64,000 nt of DNA from CAYRPN01 sp964426135 (GTDB taxonomy: Bacteria > Planctomycetota > Phycisphaerae > Phycisphaerales > Phycisphaeraceae), in the NCBI GenBank assembly GCA_964426135.1, contig CAYRPN010000001.1, positions 171,871 through 235,870 on the forward strand. The letters are read 5' to 3'. Positions 18,269 through 29,106 of this stretch are shown here, piece by piece. The notes beneath the pieces were generated by a model. It searched no databases, was not told the DNA's origin, and worked only from the letters and a program-made list of their open reading frames with translations. The translations under genes were made by a program, and so were the position numbers. Numbering within the stretch: position 1 is the first letter of the stretch; every line of letters starts with the position of its first letter.

Positions 18269-19372
18269 GTGCGTGGAATCCACAACACATTCATTGTCTT
18301 TCTGATCTCGCTCCACAGCGCTCTTGCGGCGTGGGGGCAAACAGACATCGTGCTGGGGGAGGGGCGCCAGCCGCAGGTCGCCGTCGGTCCGACCGGTGAC
18401 GCCTTCGTGGTTCACGCGAAGGACGGTGTGGTTCGGGTCAACTCATCCAGCGACGGAGGCAAGTCTTTCGGTGAGTCCGTCGTGGTCGACACCGTCTCCG
18501 GCCTGCCTCTTGGCATGCGCCGCGGGCCACGCATCGCCGTGACGAAGGATGCAGTCGTCATCACCGCGATCGGCGGTGAAAAGGGCGGCGGTAAAGACGG
18601 TGACATCTTCGCGTGGGTTTCCGTGGATCAGGGGAAAAAGTGGACGAGGTCTGCCAAGCCCGTGAACAGCGTCGCCGGCTCGGCGCGGGAAGGGATGCAC
18701 GGCATGGCCTCTGGCGGCGACGGCACGCTTGCTTGTGTCTGGCTTGATTTACGCAACGTCAAACCCGGCAAGCCGGGCACGGAAGTATGGTGGGCGATAT
18801 CAAAGGATGGCGGAAAGACCTGGTCTCAGGAGAAATCCGCCTACCGTAATCCTGGGGGCACGGTCTGCGAATGCTGTCATCCTTCAGTTGCCATCAATGA
18901 CAAGGGCGTCGTCACCGTCATGTTCCGAAACGCCATCGCCGGTGCGCGCGATATGTATGTCACGGTCAGCAAGGATGGCGGTAAGACGTTTTCCGCAGGA
19001 AGCAAACTGGGCACCGGTTCATGGAAGCTCAACGCCTGCCCGATGGATGGTGGCGCGCTGGCGGTACTGGGGGGCAATGTCGCCACCATCTGGCGGCGCG
19101 ACAAGACCGTCTACGCCGACGTCCCCGGCAAGCCTGAGCAATCAATCGCCACCGGCACTCAACCGGTCATCGCCGCCGCCACCAACGGTCTCTATTCCAT
19201 ATGGATGGAAGGCAGCGGCCTCTCGTACCAAGGCCCAGATGAACCGGCCGCGCCTTTGTCCAAATCCGGCAGCTACCCGTCGATAGCCTGTGCGCCGGAC
19301 GGCAAGGGCCCGGTGGTCGCGGCGTGGGAACAGGATGGCAAGGTGGTGGCGCGAATGATCAAAGCCCGATGA
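18269..19372 (+). CDS. Secreted BNR-repeat (sialidase-like propeller) protein
   Basis: About 367 residues starting with GTG at 18269 after the ribosome site GAGGAG. A signal peptide (about residues 4-22) is followed by repeats of the Asp-box type, such as SSDGGKSF, SVDQGKKW, SKDGGKTW and SKDGGKTF. These are the hallmark of a six-bladed beta-propeller. A CECCHPSV motif in the middle is unusual and could bind metal or haem. The enzymatic role is not shown. It lies 84 bases after the Cu ATPase. Confidence 0.75.
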   Translation: MRGIHNTFIVFLISLHSALAAWGQTDIVLGEGRQPQVAVGPTGDAFVVHAKDGVVRVNSSSDGGKSFGESVVVDTVSGLPLGMRRGPRIAVTKDAVVITAIGGEKGGGKDGDIFAWVSVDQGKKWTRSAKPVNSVAGSAREGMHGMASGGDGTLACVWLDLRNVKPGKPGTEVWWAISKDGGKTWSQEKSAYRNPGGTVCECCHPSVAINDKGVVTVMFRNAIAGARDMYVTVSKDGGKTFSAGSKLGTGSWKLNACPMDGGALAVLGGNVATIWRRDKTVYADVPGKPEQSIATGTQPVIAAATNGLYSIWMEGSGLSYQGPDEPAAPLSKSGSYPSIACAPDGKGPVVAAWEQDGKVVARMIKAR

Positions 19373-19609
19373 GGCAGTCCGGCGTGATTCAAGAAAGGTT
19401 CAGTGAAGTCGCGGATAAGGTTCGCTCGTTCGAGGTTCCGTATTTCATCGTTGCCCGGAATTGCCCCTATCCAGCCTTTTTGCCGGAATAACCGATGGAG
19501 CAATCAAGTTGAGCTATCGTGCGTTACTGCGCGAACTTTGACACCATCGGTCAACGTAGCTAGTGTCATAGATGCACAGGTGATTGCACCGTCCCCGTAG
19601 TCTTGAACG

Positions 19610-20023
19610 ATGAAAGCCGTATTCGCACATCGTGGCATCCGCTGGCTGGCCCTCTTGGGGTATGCCTTGGTGGCGACGTTGTTTGGCAACGGGCTTGTTC
19701 TCTGCCAAGGGGCGGACGGGCATGTGGCGATTGAACCGTTCCACGATTCGTGCTGTCCGGTCGGCGATCCGCTATTGGCCCCGAACTCCAGCGACATCGT
19801 GTCCGGTGGTTGCTGCACGGATTCAATCGTCACAACGGATCAGGTTCTGGAAGGTCGGGATCGGTCCGCTGCCGACGGCACCGCGATTGTCGCGCCGCTT
19901 CTGCCGATCCTCGTTGCCGTGACTGAGCTGGTTTCAACGCCTTCCATTCGTCTTGCCGATCATCCGCCCGACGCGCTAAGTGTCGCGGCCCTTTCTCTTC
20001 GCAGCGTTCGGCTGCTCGTGTAG
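19610..20023 (+). CDS. Exported protein with two Cys pairs (137 residues)
   Basis: An N-terminal signal peptide (RWLALLGYALVATLFGNGLVL) precedes a mature part with the pairs HDSCCPVG and GGCCTDS, then a hydrophobic segment (about 92-110). The arrangement resembles small exported proteins found upstream of RND metal pumps that have CC pairs. The family is not recognised. It precedes the czcC gene by about 140 bases and may be co-transcribed. Confidence 0.55.
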   Translation: MKAVFAHRGIRWLALLGYALVATLFGNGLVLCQGADGHVAIEPFHDSCCPVGDPLLAPNSSDIVSGGCCTDSIVTTDQVLEGRDRSAADGTAIVAPLLPILVAVTELVSTPSIRLADHPPDALSVAALSLRSVRLLV

Positions 20024-20161
20024 CTCATTTCTTTTCTGACGCAGTGACGGGACGACCAGGCCGCTGTGTTGTCTGTTACGCGATCTGATCCTCCATTCAA
20101 TCTGCGAGTTTTTCTTGCGCGTTCGGTGCGCTCTTGTTGCCCATTCCCGGAGTACGGACTT

Positions 20162-21547
20162 ATGCCACGATTCCTGGCAGTGTTGCTGTTGGTTTTATTG
20201 AGCGGCGGCTGCGCGCCAAGCCCGTTCGCGGAGCGCTGGCCGGAACTTCGTCCCTTGGGGCGCGACCTGCCCGCGTACCGGCCGTCGCTGCATGCCACCG
20301 ACGACATGCCGGCGACGTATTTCCCAGCGCCCACCGGTGTCGTCACGCTTCGGCAGGCGATGGGGGCCGCTCTGCTGCGGAATCCCGAACTCGCCAGCTT
20401 CTCCTACGAGGTGCGGGTGCGCGAAGCCAGGGCCTTGCAGGCCGGGCTGCCGCCGAACCCGGAAGTGGGTGTGGAGGTGGAGAACTTCGCGGGGACCGGC
20501 GCGACACGAAGTTTCGACTCGGCGGAGACGACGGTGTCGCTGAGCCAGCTCATCGAGTTGGGCGACAAGCGAGCCATGCGAGTGAGCGTTGCCGAATTGG
20601 ACCGCGATCTGGCAGGTTGGGACTACGAGGCGAAGCGCGTGGCGGTGCTGACCGAAGTCACGCGTCGCTTCGTGAACGTCATCACTTCTCAGCGCCGCCT
20701 CGACCTCGCTCAGCAGAGCATGGCCCTGACTGATCAGGTGTTCAAGGCAGTCGGCAAGCGCGTGGATGCTGGAGCTGCCCCGGCGGTGGAGCGCACGCGT
20801 GCCAGCGTGCTGGTGGCGGTGAGTCAGATTGAATATCAGCGAGCTCAGCGCGACCTTGACGAATCAAAGATTCGACTGGCCGAGGTCTGGGCGCAGACTT
20901 CCACCCAATTCGACAGTGTGAATGGCGAGTTGCAGGCGACCACGGCTATTCCGCCGCTGGAGACGCTTACCGCGCGAATTTCACAGAACCCAGACCTGGC
21001 ACGTTGGGCAGTTGAACTGGCGCAGCGACGGGCCGCTGTGGACCTGGCCAAGGCCAACGCAGTTCCCAATGTGACCGCCAGTGCCGGTGTCCGGCGGCTG
21101 AACGATTCAGATGACACCGCGCTTGTCGTCGGCCTTTCTCTGCCGCTTCCGCTGTTTGACCGCAATCAGGGCGGGATCGCCGAGGCCCGGTTCTCGCAGG
21201 CGAAGGCGGAGCAGGAACGCCGCGCCGCCGAAATCCGTGTCGGCACCGCGCTCAAGGTGGCGCATCGTTCAGCTTCAACCGCCTATGCCGAAACGATCAC
21301 GCTCCAGGAGAAGGTTCTTCCGGCCGCACAGGAAGCGTTTGCCGGGATGGACAAAGCTTATCAGCAGGGAACCGTCGGCCTGCTCGAAGTGCTCGACGCC
21401 CAGCGCACATTGCTGGAGGCCCGCAAACAACACATCGACGCCACGGGCAACTATCACGCCGCCGTCGCCGAGTTGGAGGGGCTGATCGGCCAGCCGCTGA
21501 ATTTCGTCGAGCCCGCGACGCCGAACACTGACAAACCACAGAACTAA
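20162..21547 (+). CDS. czcC: Outer-membrane factor of the RND metal efflux system
   Basis: 461 residues of the TolC/CzcC family. The start at 20162 gives a lipoprotein signal (MPRFLAVLLLVLLSGGC). Features include LLRNPELASFSYEVRVREARALQAGLPPNPE, which is typical CzcC and is here broken by name: NPELASFSYEVRVREA, then LPPNPEVGVEVENF. Later come LSQLIELGDKRAMR and QQGTVGLLEVLDAQRTLLEA. It is the outer exit channel of the czcCBA-type operon, 11 bases before czcB. Confidence 0.88.
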   Translation: MPRFLAVLLLVLLSGGCAPSPFAERWPELRPLGRDLPAYRPSLHATDDMPATYFPAPTGVVTLRQAMGAALLRNPELASFSYEVRVREARALQAGLPPNPEVGVEVENFAGTGATRSFDSAETTVSLSQLIELGDKRAMRVSVAELDRDLAGWDYEAKRVAVLTEVTRRFVNVITSQRRLDLAQQSMALTDQVFKAVGKRVDAGAAPAVERTRASVLVAVSQIEYQRAQRDLDESKIRLAEVWAQTSTQFDSVNGELQATTAIPPLETLTARISQNPDLARWAVELAQRRAAVDLAKANAVPNVTASAGVRRLNDSDDTALVVGLSLPLPLFDRNQGGIAEARFSQAKAEQERRAAEIRVGTALKVAHRSASTAYAETITLQEKVLPAAQEAFAGMDKAYQQGTVGLLEVLDAQRTLLEARKQHIDATGNYHAAVAELEGLIGQPLNFVEPATPNTDKPQN

Positions 21548-21558
21548 GGAACGCATCC

Positions 21559-23037
21559 ATGAAGTTGTCTCGATTGATCACAATTGTCGTCGTCGTCGCC
21601 GTCGCCTTGGGCATTTCGGCGCTGATGATCTTTCGTCCCTGGGGTTCGCCAGCCGCCGTCGCCGACCCGCACGCCGGTCACGGTGGCCACGGTGGCCATG
21701 AGGGCGAAGGTGAGCACAGCGAGGAGAACGAGGGGGTAGTCCCGCTCACACCGCAGAAGCTGGAAGAGCTGGGCGTCAAAATCGAAAAGGTCGGTCCCGG
21801 CACGCTCGACATCGAGCTGGTGCTCAATGGCGAAGTGTCGCTCAACAACATGCGCGTCGCCCACGTCGTTCCTCGCGTGCCCGGCATCGTGCGCGAGGTC
21901 ACGAAGCACTTGGGAGACTCCGTCAAAGCGGGTGACACGCTCGCGGTGGTGGAGAGCGCCGCACTGGCGGAAACGAAGGCGGCTTACTTGGGCAAGCTTC
22001 AGACGCTTGAGCTGGCGAAGGTAGACCTGGAGCGGACGCAGACCATCAACACCAACACTCAGAAGGTGCTTGAGCTGCTCAAGAAATCTCCACCCCTGGA
22101 AGAACTGACGGGAATCGAATCAGTGGACCTTGGAGCCAACCGCGGCGAGCTAATCACCGCTTATGCCGAGGCGATCGGCTCGGCGTCGGCTTTGGAACGG
22201 CAGAAGCGTCTGCTGGCCGACAAGATCGGCAGCGAAGCGGATTTCAGGCTCGCCCAGACCGCCTACCAGAAAGCGTGGGCGACGTATGTGTCGCTTCGCG
22301 ATCAACTGGCATTCACCAACAAGCGGGCGCTGGACGAACGCACCCGCGCGGTCACCGTCGCCGAAGCGGAACTCAAGTCGGCCGAGCGTCACCTGTTCGC
22401 GTTCGGGTTTCCGTCGGCGGCGATCCCGCAGTTGACGACCGAATCGCCAGAGCAGATCGGGCGGTACGAACTGAAGTCGCCGTTGGGCGGAAGCATCATC
22501 GAACAGCACATCGTCCTGGGTGAAATGCTCAAGGACGACTCGCAGCCTTTCGTTGTGGCCGACCTAGAGTCGCTTTGGGTCAATCTCATCGCCTACCAGA
22601 AGGATCTGCCGCTCATCAAGTCCGGCCAAAAGGTCACCATCTCGTTCGGCCCCAACCTGCCGGAGTCGACCGGCGCGGTCACCTACATCAGTCCGCTGCT
22701 CAATGACGCCGCTCGCGCCGCCATGATCCGCATGGACCTTCCGAATCCGAACGGCAAATGGAGGCCTGGCCTCTTTGTGACCGGCCGAGTGACGGTGGAG
22801 ACAAAGGAAGTGCCGCTGCTGCTGCCGCTTGGGGCCATCCAGTCGATGGACGGCAAGTCCGTGGTCTTCGTGCAGACGAAGCGCGGGCTTGAACGTCGCC
22901 CGGTCACATTGGGCGTGGCAAACAGCACCCATGTCGAGATCACCAGCGGCCTTTCCACCGGCAAACCGGTGGCCGTCACCAACACGTTCATCGTGAAGGC
23001 GGAACTGAGCAAGGCCGAAGCCGAGCACGTGCATTGA
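21559..23037 (+). CDS. czcB: Periplasmic adaptor (membrane fusion protein) of the RND system
   Basis: 492 residues. An N-terminal membrane anchor (about 8-25) is followed by the His/Gly segment DPHAGHGGHGGHEGEGEH, which may bind metal. The core has the barrel-sandwich (lipoyl-like) and coiled-coil layout of HlyD/CzcB proteins, with VPRVPGIVREVTKHLGDSVK and GRYELKSPLGGSIIEQHIVLGE. It joins the outer channel to the inner pump and lies between czcC and the PII-like gene. Confidence 0.88.
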   Translation: MKLSRLITIVVVVAVALGISALMIFRPWGSPAAVADPHAGHGGHGGHEGEGEHSEENEGVVPLTPQKLEELGVKIEKVGPGTLDIELVLNGEVSLNNMRVAHVVPRVPGIVREVTKHLGDSVKAGDTLAVVESAALAETKAAYLGKLQTLELAKVDLERTQTINTNTQKVLELLKKSPPLEELTGIESVDLGANRGELITAYAEAIGSASALERQKRLLADKIGSEADFRLAQTAYQKAWATYVSLRDQLAFTNKRALDERTRAVTVAEAELKSAERHLFAFGFPSAAIPQLTTESPEQIGRYELKSPLGGSIIEQHIVLGEMLKDDSQPFVVADLESLWVNLIAYQKDLPLIKSGQKVTISFGPNLPESTGAVTYISPLLNDAARAAMIRMDLPNPNGKWRPGLFVTGRVTVETKEVPLLLPLGAIQSMDGKSVVFVQTKRGLERRPVTLGVANSTHVEITSGLSTGKPVAVTNTFIVKAELSKAEAEHVH

Positions 23038-23069
23038 AGCATGTCGACCCAAACCATCTGGATTCTTCC

Positions 23070-23411
23070 ATGAAAGAGATCAAAGCCATTGTCCAATCGC
23101 ACCTCGTCGGCAGGGTGTTTGATGCGTTGCAGGCGCTGCGGCATTTCCCCGGCGTCACGATCAGTCCGTGCGAGGGCTACGGCCGTGGTCGCGGCCAGGG
23201 AGGCAAGTTCTTGGCGACCGACGACAACTTCGTCCTGGCGCAGCACACGAAGCTGGAAGTTTTCTGTACCGACGAGGAGTGCGACAGGGTAGTGCACGCC
23301 ATCCAGCGGTCGGCCCATACGGGAAACGCCGGCGATGGCGTGATCATCGTCGTCGATCTGGCAGAGGTGGTCCGCATCCGGTCTGGTGAGAAAGAGAACG
23401 AAACGGTGTGA
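23070..23411 (+). CDS. PII-like signalling protein of the RND operon
   Basis: 113 residues of the GlnB/PII fold. The N-terminus is MKEIKAIVQSHLVGRVFDAL. The T-loop region is GYGRGRGQGGKF, and the C-terminal motif GNAGDGVIIVVDLAEVVRIRSGE matches PII. The uridylylated Tyr of GlnB lies in the GYGRG context. PII-like proteins are known next to heavy-metal RND pumps (the CnrP-type gene), where they are thought to sense a nucleotide or metal and control efflux. It sits between czcB and czcA. Start 23070 was preferred because residues upstream do not fit the PII fold. Confidence 0.85.
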   Translation: MKEIKAIVQSHLVGRVFDALQALRHFPGVTISPCEGYGRGRGQGGKFLATDDNFVLAQHTKLEVFCTDEECDRVVHAIQRSAHTGNAGDGVIIVVDLAEVVRIRSGEKENETV

Positions 23412-23477
23412 AGGTTCAAATGTTCGGTTGAAACAAGCGAATGGTTCCCGGCGAACGGGCATCTGGAGTGATTCATC

Positions 23478-26807
<3,330 letters not shown>

Positions 26808-26810
26808 CCC

Positions 26811-27329
26811 ATGAAGACGCTGACTTCCTTAATCGCTTCGTTCGCATTGGCGATCGCGCTTTCCGGCTGCGGCGGCGGCGATCACAAAGACCACAAAGAT
26901 GATGCGCACAAGGATCACAAAGACGAGCACAAGGATCACAAGGACGACGCGCACAAGGACGATGCCCACAAAGATCACGGGCACAAGGACGAGGCTCATG
27001 CTCACGGACCGGAGCATGAGTTGGGAACGGTGGACATCGGCGGCTTCAAGGTCGCCGTCAGCCAGATGGGCGACGTGAAGCCTGGCGGCGAAGGCGACTT
27101 TCATGTGAAGGTCACGGGTGGGACCGGCAAGGTCACCGCGCTGCGCGCCTGGGTCGGTGCTCAGGACGGCAAAGGTTCCAGCAAAGTCACCGCCAAGATG
27201 GAAGGCGAAGGCTCGTTCGACGCCGAGATGGACGTGCCCGATCCCATTCCCGCCAGCGGCAAGGTGTGGCTCGAACTCGAACTCGAAGGCGGGAAGAAGG
27301 CACAAGGCAGTATCGACTTCAAGAAGTAG
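26811..27329 (+). CDS. Lipoprotein with His/Asp/Lys repeats
   Basis: 172 residues. The lipobox LSGC follows a signal (about 1-20). The next 45 residues are a repeat of HKD and HKDD units (DHKDHKDDAHKDHK and so on), then a folded beta domain that begins near HELGTVDIGGFKVAVSQMG. The repeat is a good divalent-metal chelator. It starts three bases after czcA and is probably part of the same operon, so it may buffer metal at the envelope. Confidence 0.8.
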   Translation: MKTLTSLIASFALAIALSGCGGGDHKDHKDDAHKDHKDEHKDHKDDAHKDDAHKDHGHKDEAHAHGPEHELGTVDIGGFKVAVSQMGDVKPGGEGDFHVKVTGGTGKVTALRAWVGAQDGKGSSKVTAKMEGEGSFDAEMDVPDPIPASGKVWLELELEGGKKAQGSIDFKK

Positions 27330-27405
27330 AGTCGAACAGGCCCGTAACGCGATTGCCTCACGTCATGGCCGACGACTTGCACCTCATTCCGAAAGGAGCG
27401 GTTCC

Positions 27406-27864
27406 ATGAAGCGCATCACAATCGGATTCACCTTGCTCTCCATGTTCTTTGCAGATCTCAGCGCTGCGTCGGCAGCCGACGCGGTTGAGTGGAAGGCGGT
27501 GAAGTCCGCGTCCGGAACGGTCAAGAACACGGTGCAGACCTCACGCGGCTATCGAGGCAAGTCCACCTCACGCGAAAAGCCCGTGTACGTCCCTTTCTCT
27601 GTCAGCACCAATGGATTTCGCGTGAAGTGGAAAACCCAGAGTGCCGGCGACCGAGCCAATCTCGACTTCACGCTGGAGCGACAGGTAGACCTACCAAATG
27701 GTTCCAAGGACTGGCGGCGCGTCGAAATCGTCGGCCGAGCGCGAGGCGACGATTCGGGTGAAGGCGGGTTCGCTGCCGGCCCCGGGGACTACCGCATCCA
27801 AATCACCGGTCAGCACAGCAAGTACGACATCACGGTCGAGGAGGCTCAGCGAGAGAAGAAGTGA
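27406..27864 (+). CDS. Secreted beta-rich protein of unknown function
   Basis: 152 residues. It starts with a signal peptide (MKRITIGFTLLSMFFADLSAASA) after a strong GAAAGGAG site. The mature part has alternating hydrophobic and polar residues (VEWKAVKSASGTVKNTVQ and TNGFRVKWKTQSAG), compatible with a beta sandwich. No cysteine or metal motif stands out. The start at 27406 is fixed by the signal peptide; the frame is open further upstream. The product is not recognised. Confidence 0.7.
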   Translation: MKRITIGFTLLSMFFADLSAASAADAVEWKAVKSASGTVKNTVQTSRGYRGKSTSREKPVYVPFSVSTNGFRVKWKTQSAGDRANLDFTLERQVDLPNGSKDWRRVEIVGRARGDDSGEGGFAAGPGDYRIQITGQHSKYDITVEEAQREKK

Positions 27865-27919
27865 CGGGATGCACGCGGTACCGCATCTCGTTGCCACGGA
27901 AAAGCTGACAGCGAAAGCT

Positions 27920-28177
27920 ATGAGGTGGTGCGTGAGAAGAAAATCCAAACACCGGTTGCGACCTCCTCGTGCGCCCCCGCCGGCGGAAACTGGTTATGCC
28001 GCGTTGATTTGCTGGTTGGTCGCTCTTGTTTTCGCCGGTATGAGCCTTCTCGACATCGCCAGTTCATTTGTCAAGTACGGACACCTTCATTCGTTTCGGC
28101 CAGCTCTTGTACTGATGGCCATTTGCTCTATCGGAATGGCGCTCGTCCAGACGTGGCGTTACTGGCACTTCAAGTGA
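27920..28177 (+). CDS. Small two-helix membrane protein A
   Basis: 85 residues with a basic N-terminus and two transmembrane helices (TGYAALICWLVALVFAGMSL and the later ALVLMAICSIGMALVQTW) and a final WRYWHFK. It is a paralogue of the next gene (28195-28440). Both share LFWL/GQFALSLWL, a His-containing loop and TWxxWHxK at the end. The family is not recognised. It follows the secreted protein gene and precedes its paralogue. Confidence 0.6.
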   Translation: MRWCVRRKSKHRLRPPRAPPPAETGYAALICWLVALVFAGMSLLDIASSFVKYGHLHSFRPALVLMAICSIGMALVQTWRYWHFK

Positions 28178-28194
28178 ATCCCACGAGGTGCTCA

Positions 28195-28440
28195 TTGAGC
28201 AAACGAGCCAAACATCGGCCTCGACCGCAGAAGACTGACCACAAACGCCATTCAGAAGGTCAGTTCGCGCTGTCCCTTTGGTTGATTGCCGCCGGATCGC
28301 AGGTGATGTTTTTTGCCGGGCCAGCTGTGATGGAACGTGGCGCCGGCCACATTCATCTTCGGCCCTTGTTCGGAGCCATGGCGCTGATCACCGGCATCAG
28401 TGCAATCTTTCAGACATGGCATTGGTGGCATGTGAAGTAA
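28195..28440 (+). CDS. Small two-helix membrane protein B
   Basis: 81 residues starting with TTG at 28195 after a GAGGTG site. The N-terminus is very basic (SKRAKHRPRPQKTDHKRH). Two helices (FALSLWLIAAGSQVMFFAG and LFGAMALITGISAIFQTW) and a C-terminal WHWWHVK follow. It is the tandem paralogue of gene A, 17 bases upstream. The duplication and conserved ends suggest a selected function that is unknown. Confidence 0.55.
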   Translation: MSKRAKHRPRPQKTDHKRHSEGQFALSLWLIAAGSQVMFFAGPAVMERGAGHIHLRPLFGAMALITGISAIFQTWHWWHVK

Positions 28441-28513
28441 CCGCTTCAATCCGGAGGTGCCAAGGTTTACGCTTTCGCGGCTACATTCCCTGAACGGAAC
28501 GCGATCATAGAAA

Positions 28514-28547
28514 TACCCCGGACGAGCGCTCCCGCTCGGCCGGGGTA
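28514..28547. terminator. Hairpin between convergent genes
   Basis: A 15-bp stem with one mismatch (TACCCCGG.CGAGCG and its complement) and a 4-base loop lie between the two-helix protein B gene (+) and the His-rich secreted gene (-). It is the natural place for a bidirectional terminator, although there is no T run. Confidence 0.65.
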
Positions 28548-28570
28548 ACAAGGTTCAACAAACGGAACGA

Positions 28571-28909
28571 TCACCAGTGGGACGATTGACGGCCATGCGC
28601 CGGGTACCGGGGAGCTGGGATGCACACCGGCGGCGCTTGGTAAACCGGGTACTGCGGACGATGAACGTGAACCGGCGGTGAGTAAACGGGAGCATGATGG
28701 TCGACGCGGCCATGACCGTAACTGGGCCGGTGAGAGTGCGAGGGCTGGTAGTGGCGATCGGGTTGATGTCCGTAGCCTGGGTTGTTGTAGCCACCGTGCT
28801 CGTGACCGTACGGCTGGCGTCGCTGGTCATTGTGCTGTGCTTGGGCCGCATTCGCGGACCCTAGCATGACTGCAACCACGGCGACTGCGGCAAACATGAG
28901 AGACTTCAT
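28571..28909 (-). CDS. Secreted His/Tyr/Pro-rich protein
   Basis: 112 residues. A signal peptide (about 1-24, ending in AQAQ) precedes a mature part that is almost all His, Pro, Tyr, Gly and Arg (for example GHEHGGYNNPGYGH and HVHRPQYPVYQAPP). Two Cys lie near the end. Such compositions bind transition metals and may sit at the cell surface. The start at 28909 is set by the signal peptide. Confidence 0.7.
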   Translation of the reverse strand: MKSLMFAAVAVVAVMLGSANAAQAQHNDQRRQPYGHEHGGYNNPGYGHQPDRHYQPSHSHRPSYGHGRVDHHAPVYSPPVHVHRPQYPVYQAPPVCIPAPRYPAHGRQSSHW

Positions 28910-29106
28910 GGAACACTCCTTTAGAGGAAGATGGGCGGCTGATGAAACGCTACGCACGTCAGTCAGCCGTTTGATCGCACGACATTACGTACACGTATGA
29001 CTTACGCCCCGACTCAGGTTTTGTTGCCGCGACGCAGAAATTGCAGGCGGATTTGATCGGGTAGTCGCAAGAGCGATTCAGCATGAAATGGCGTTGAGGA
29101 AACCGT

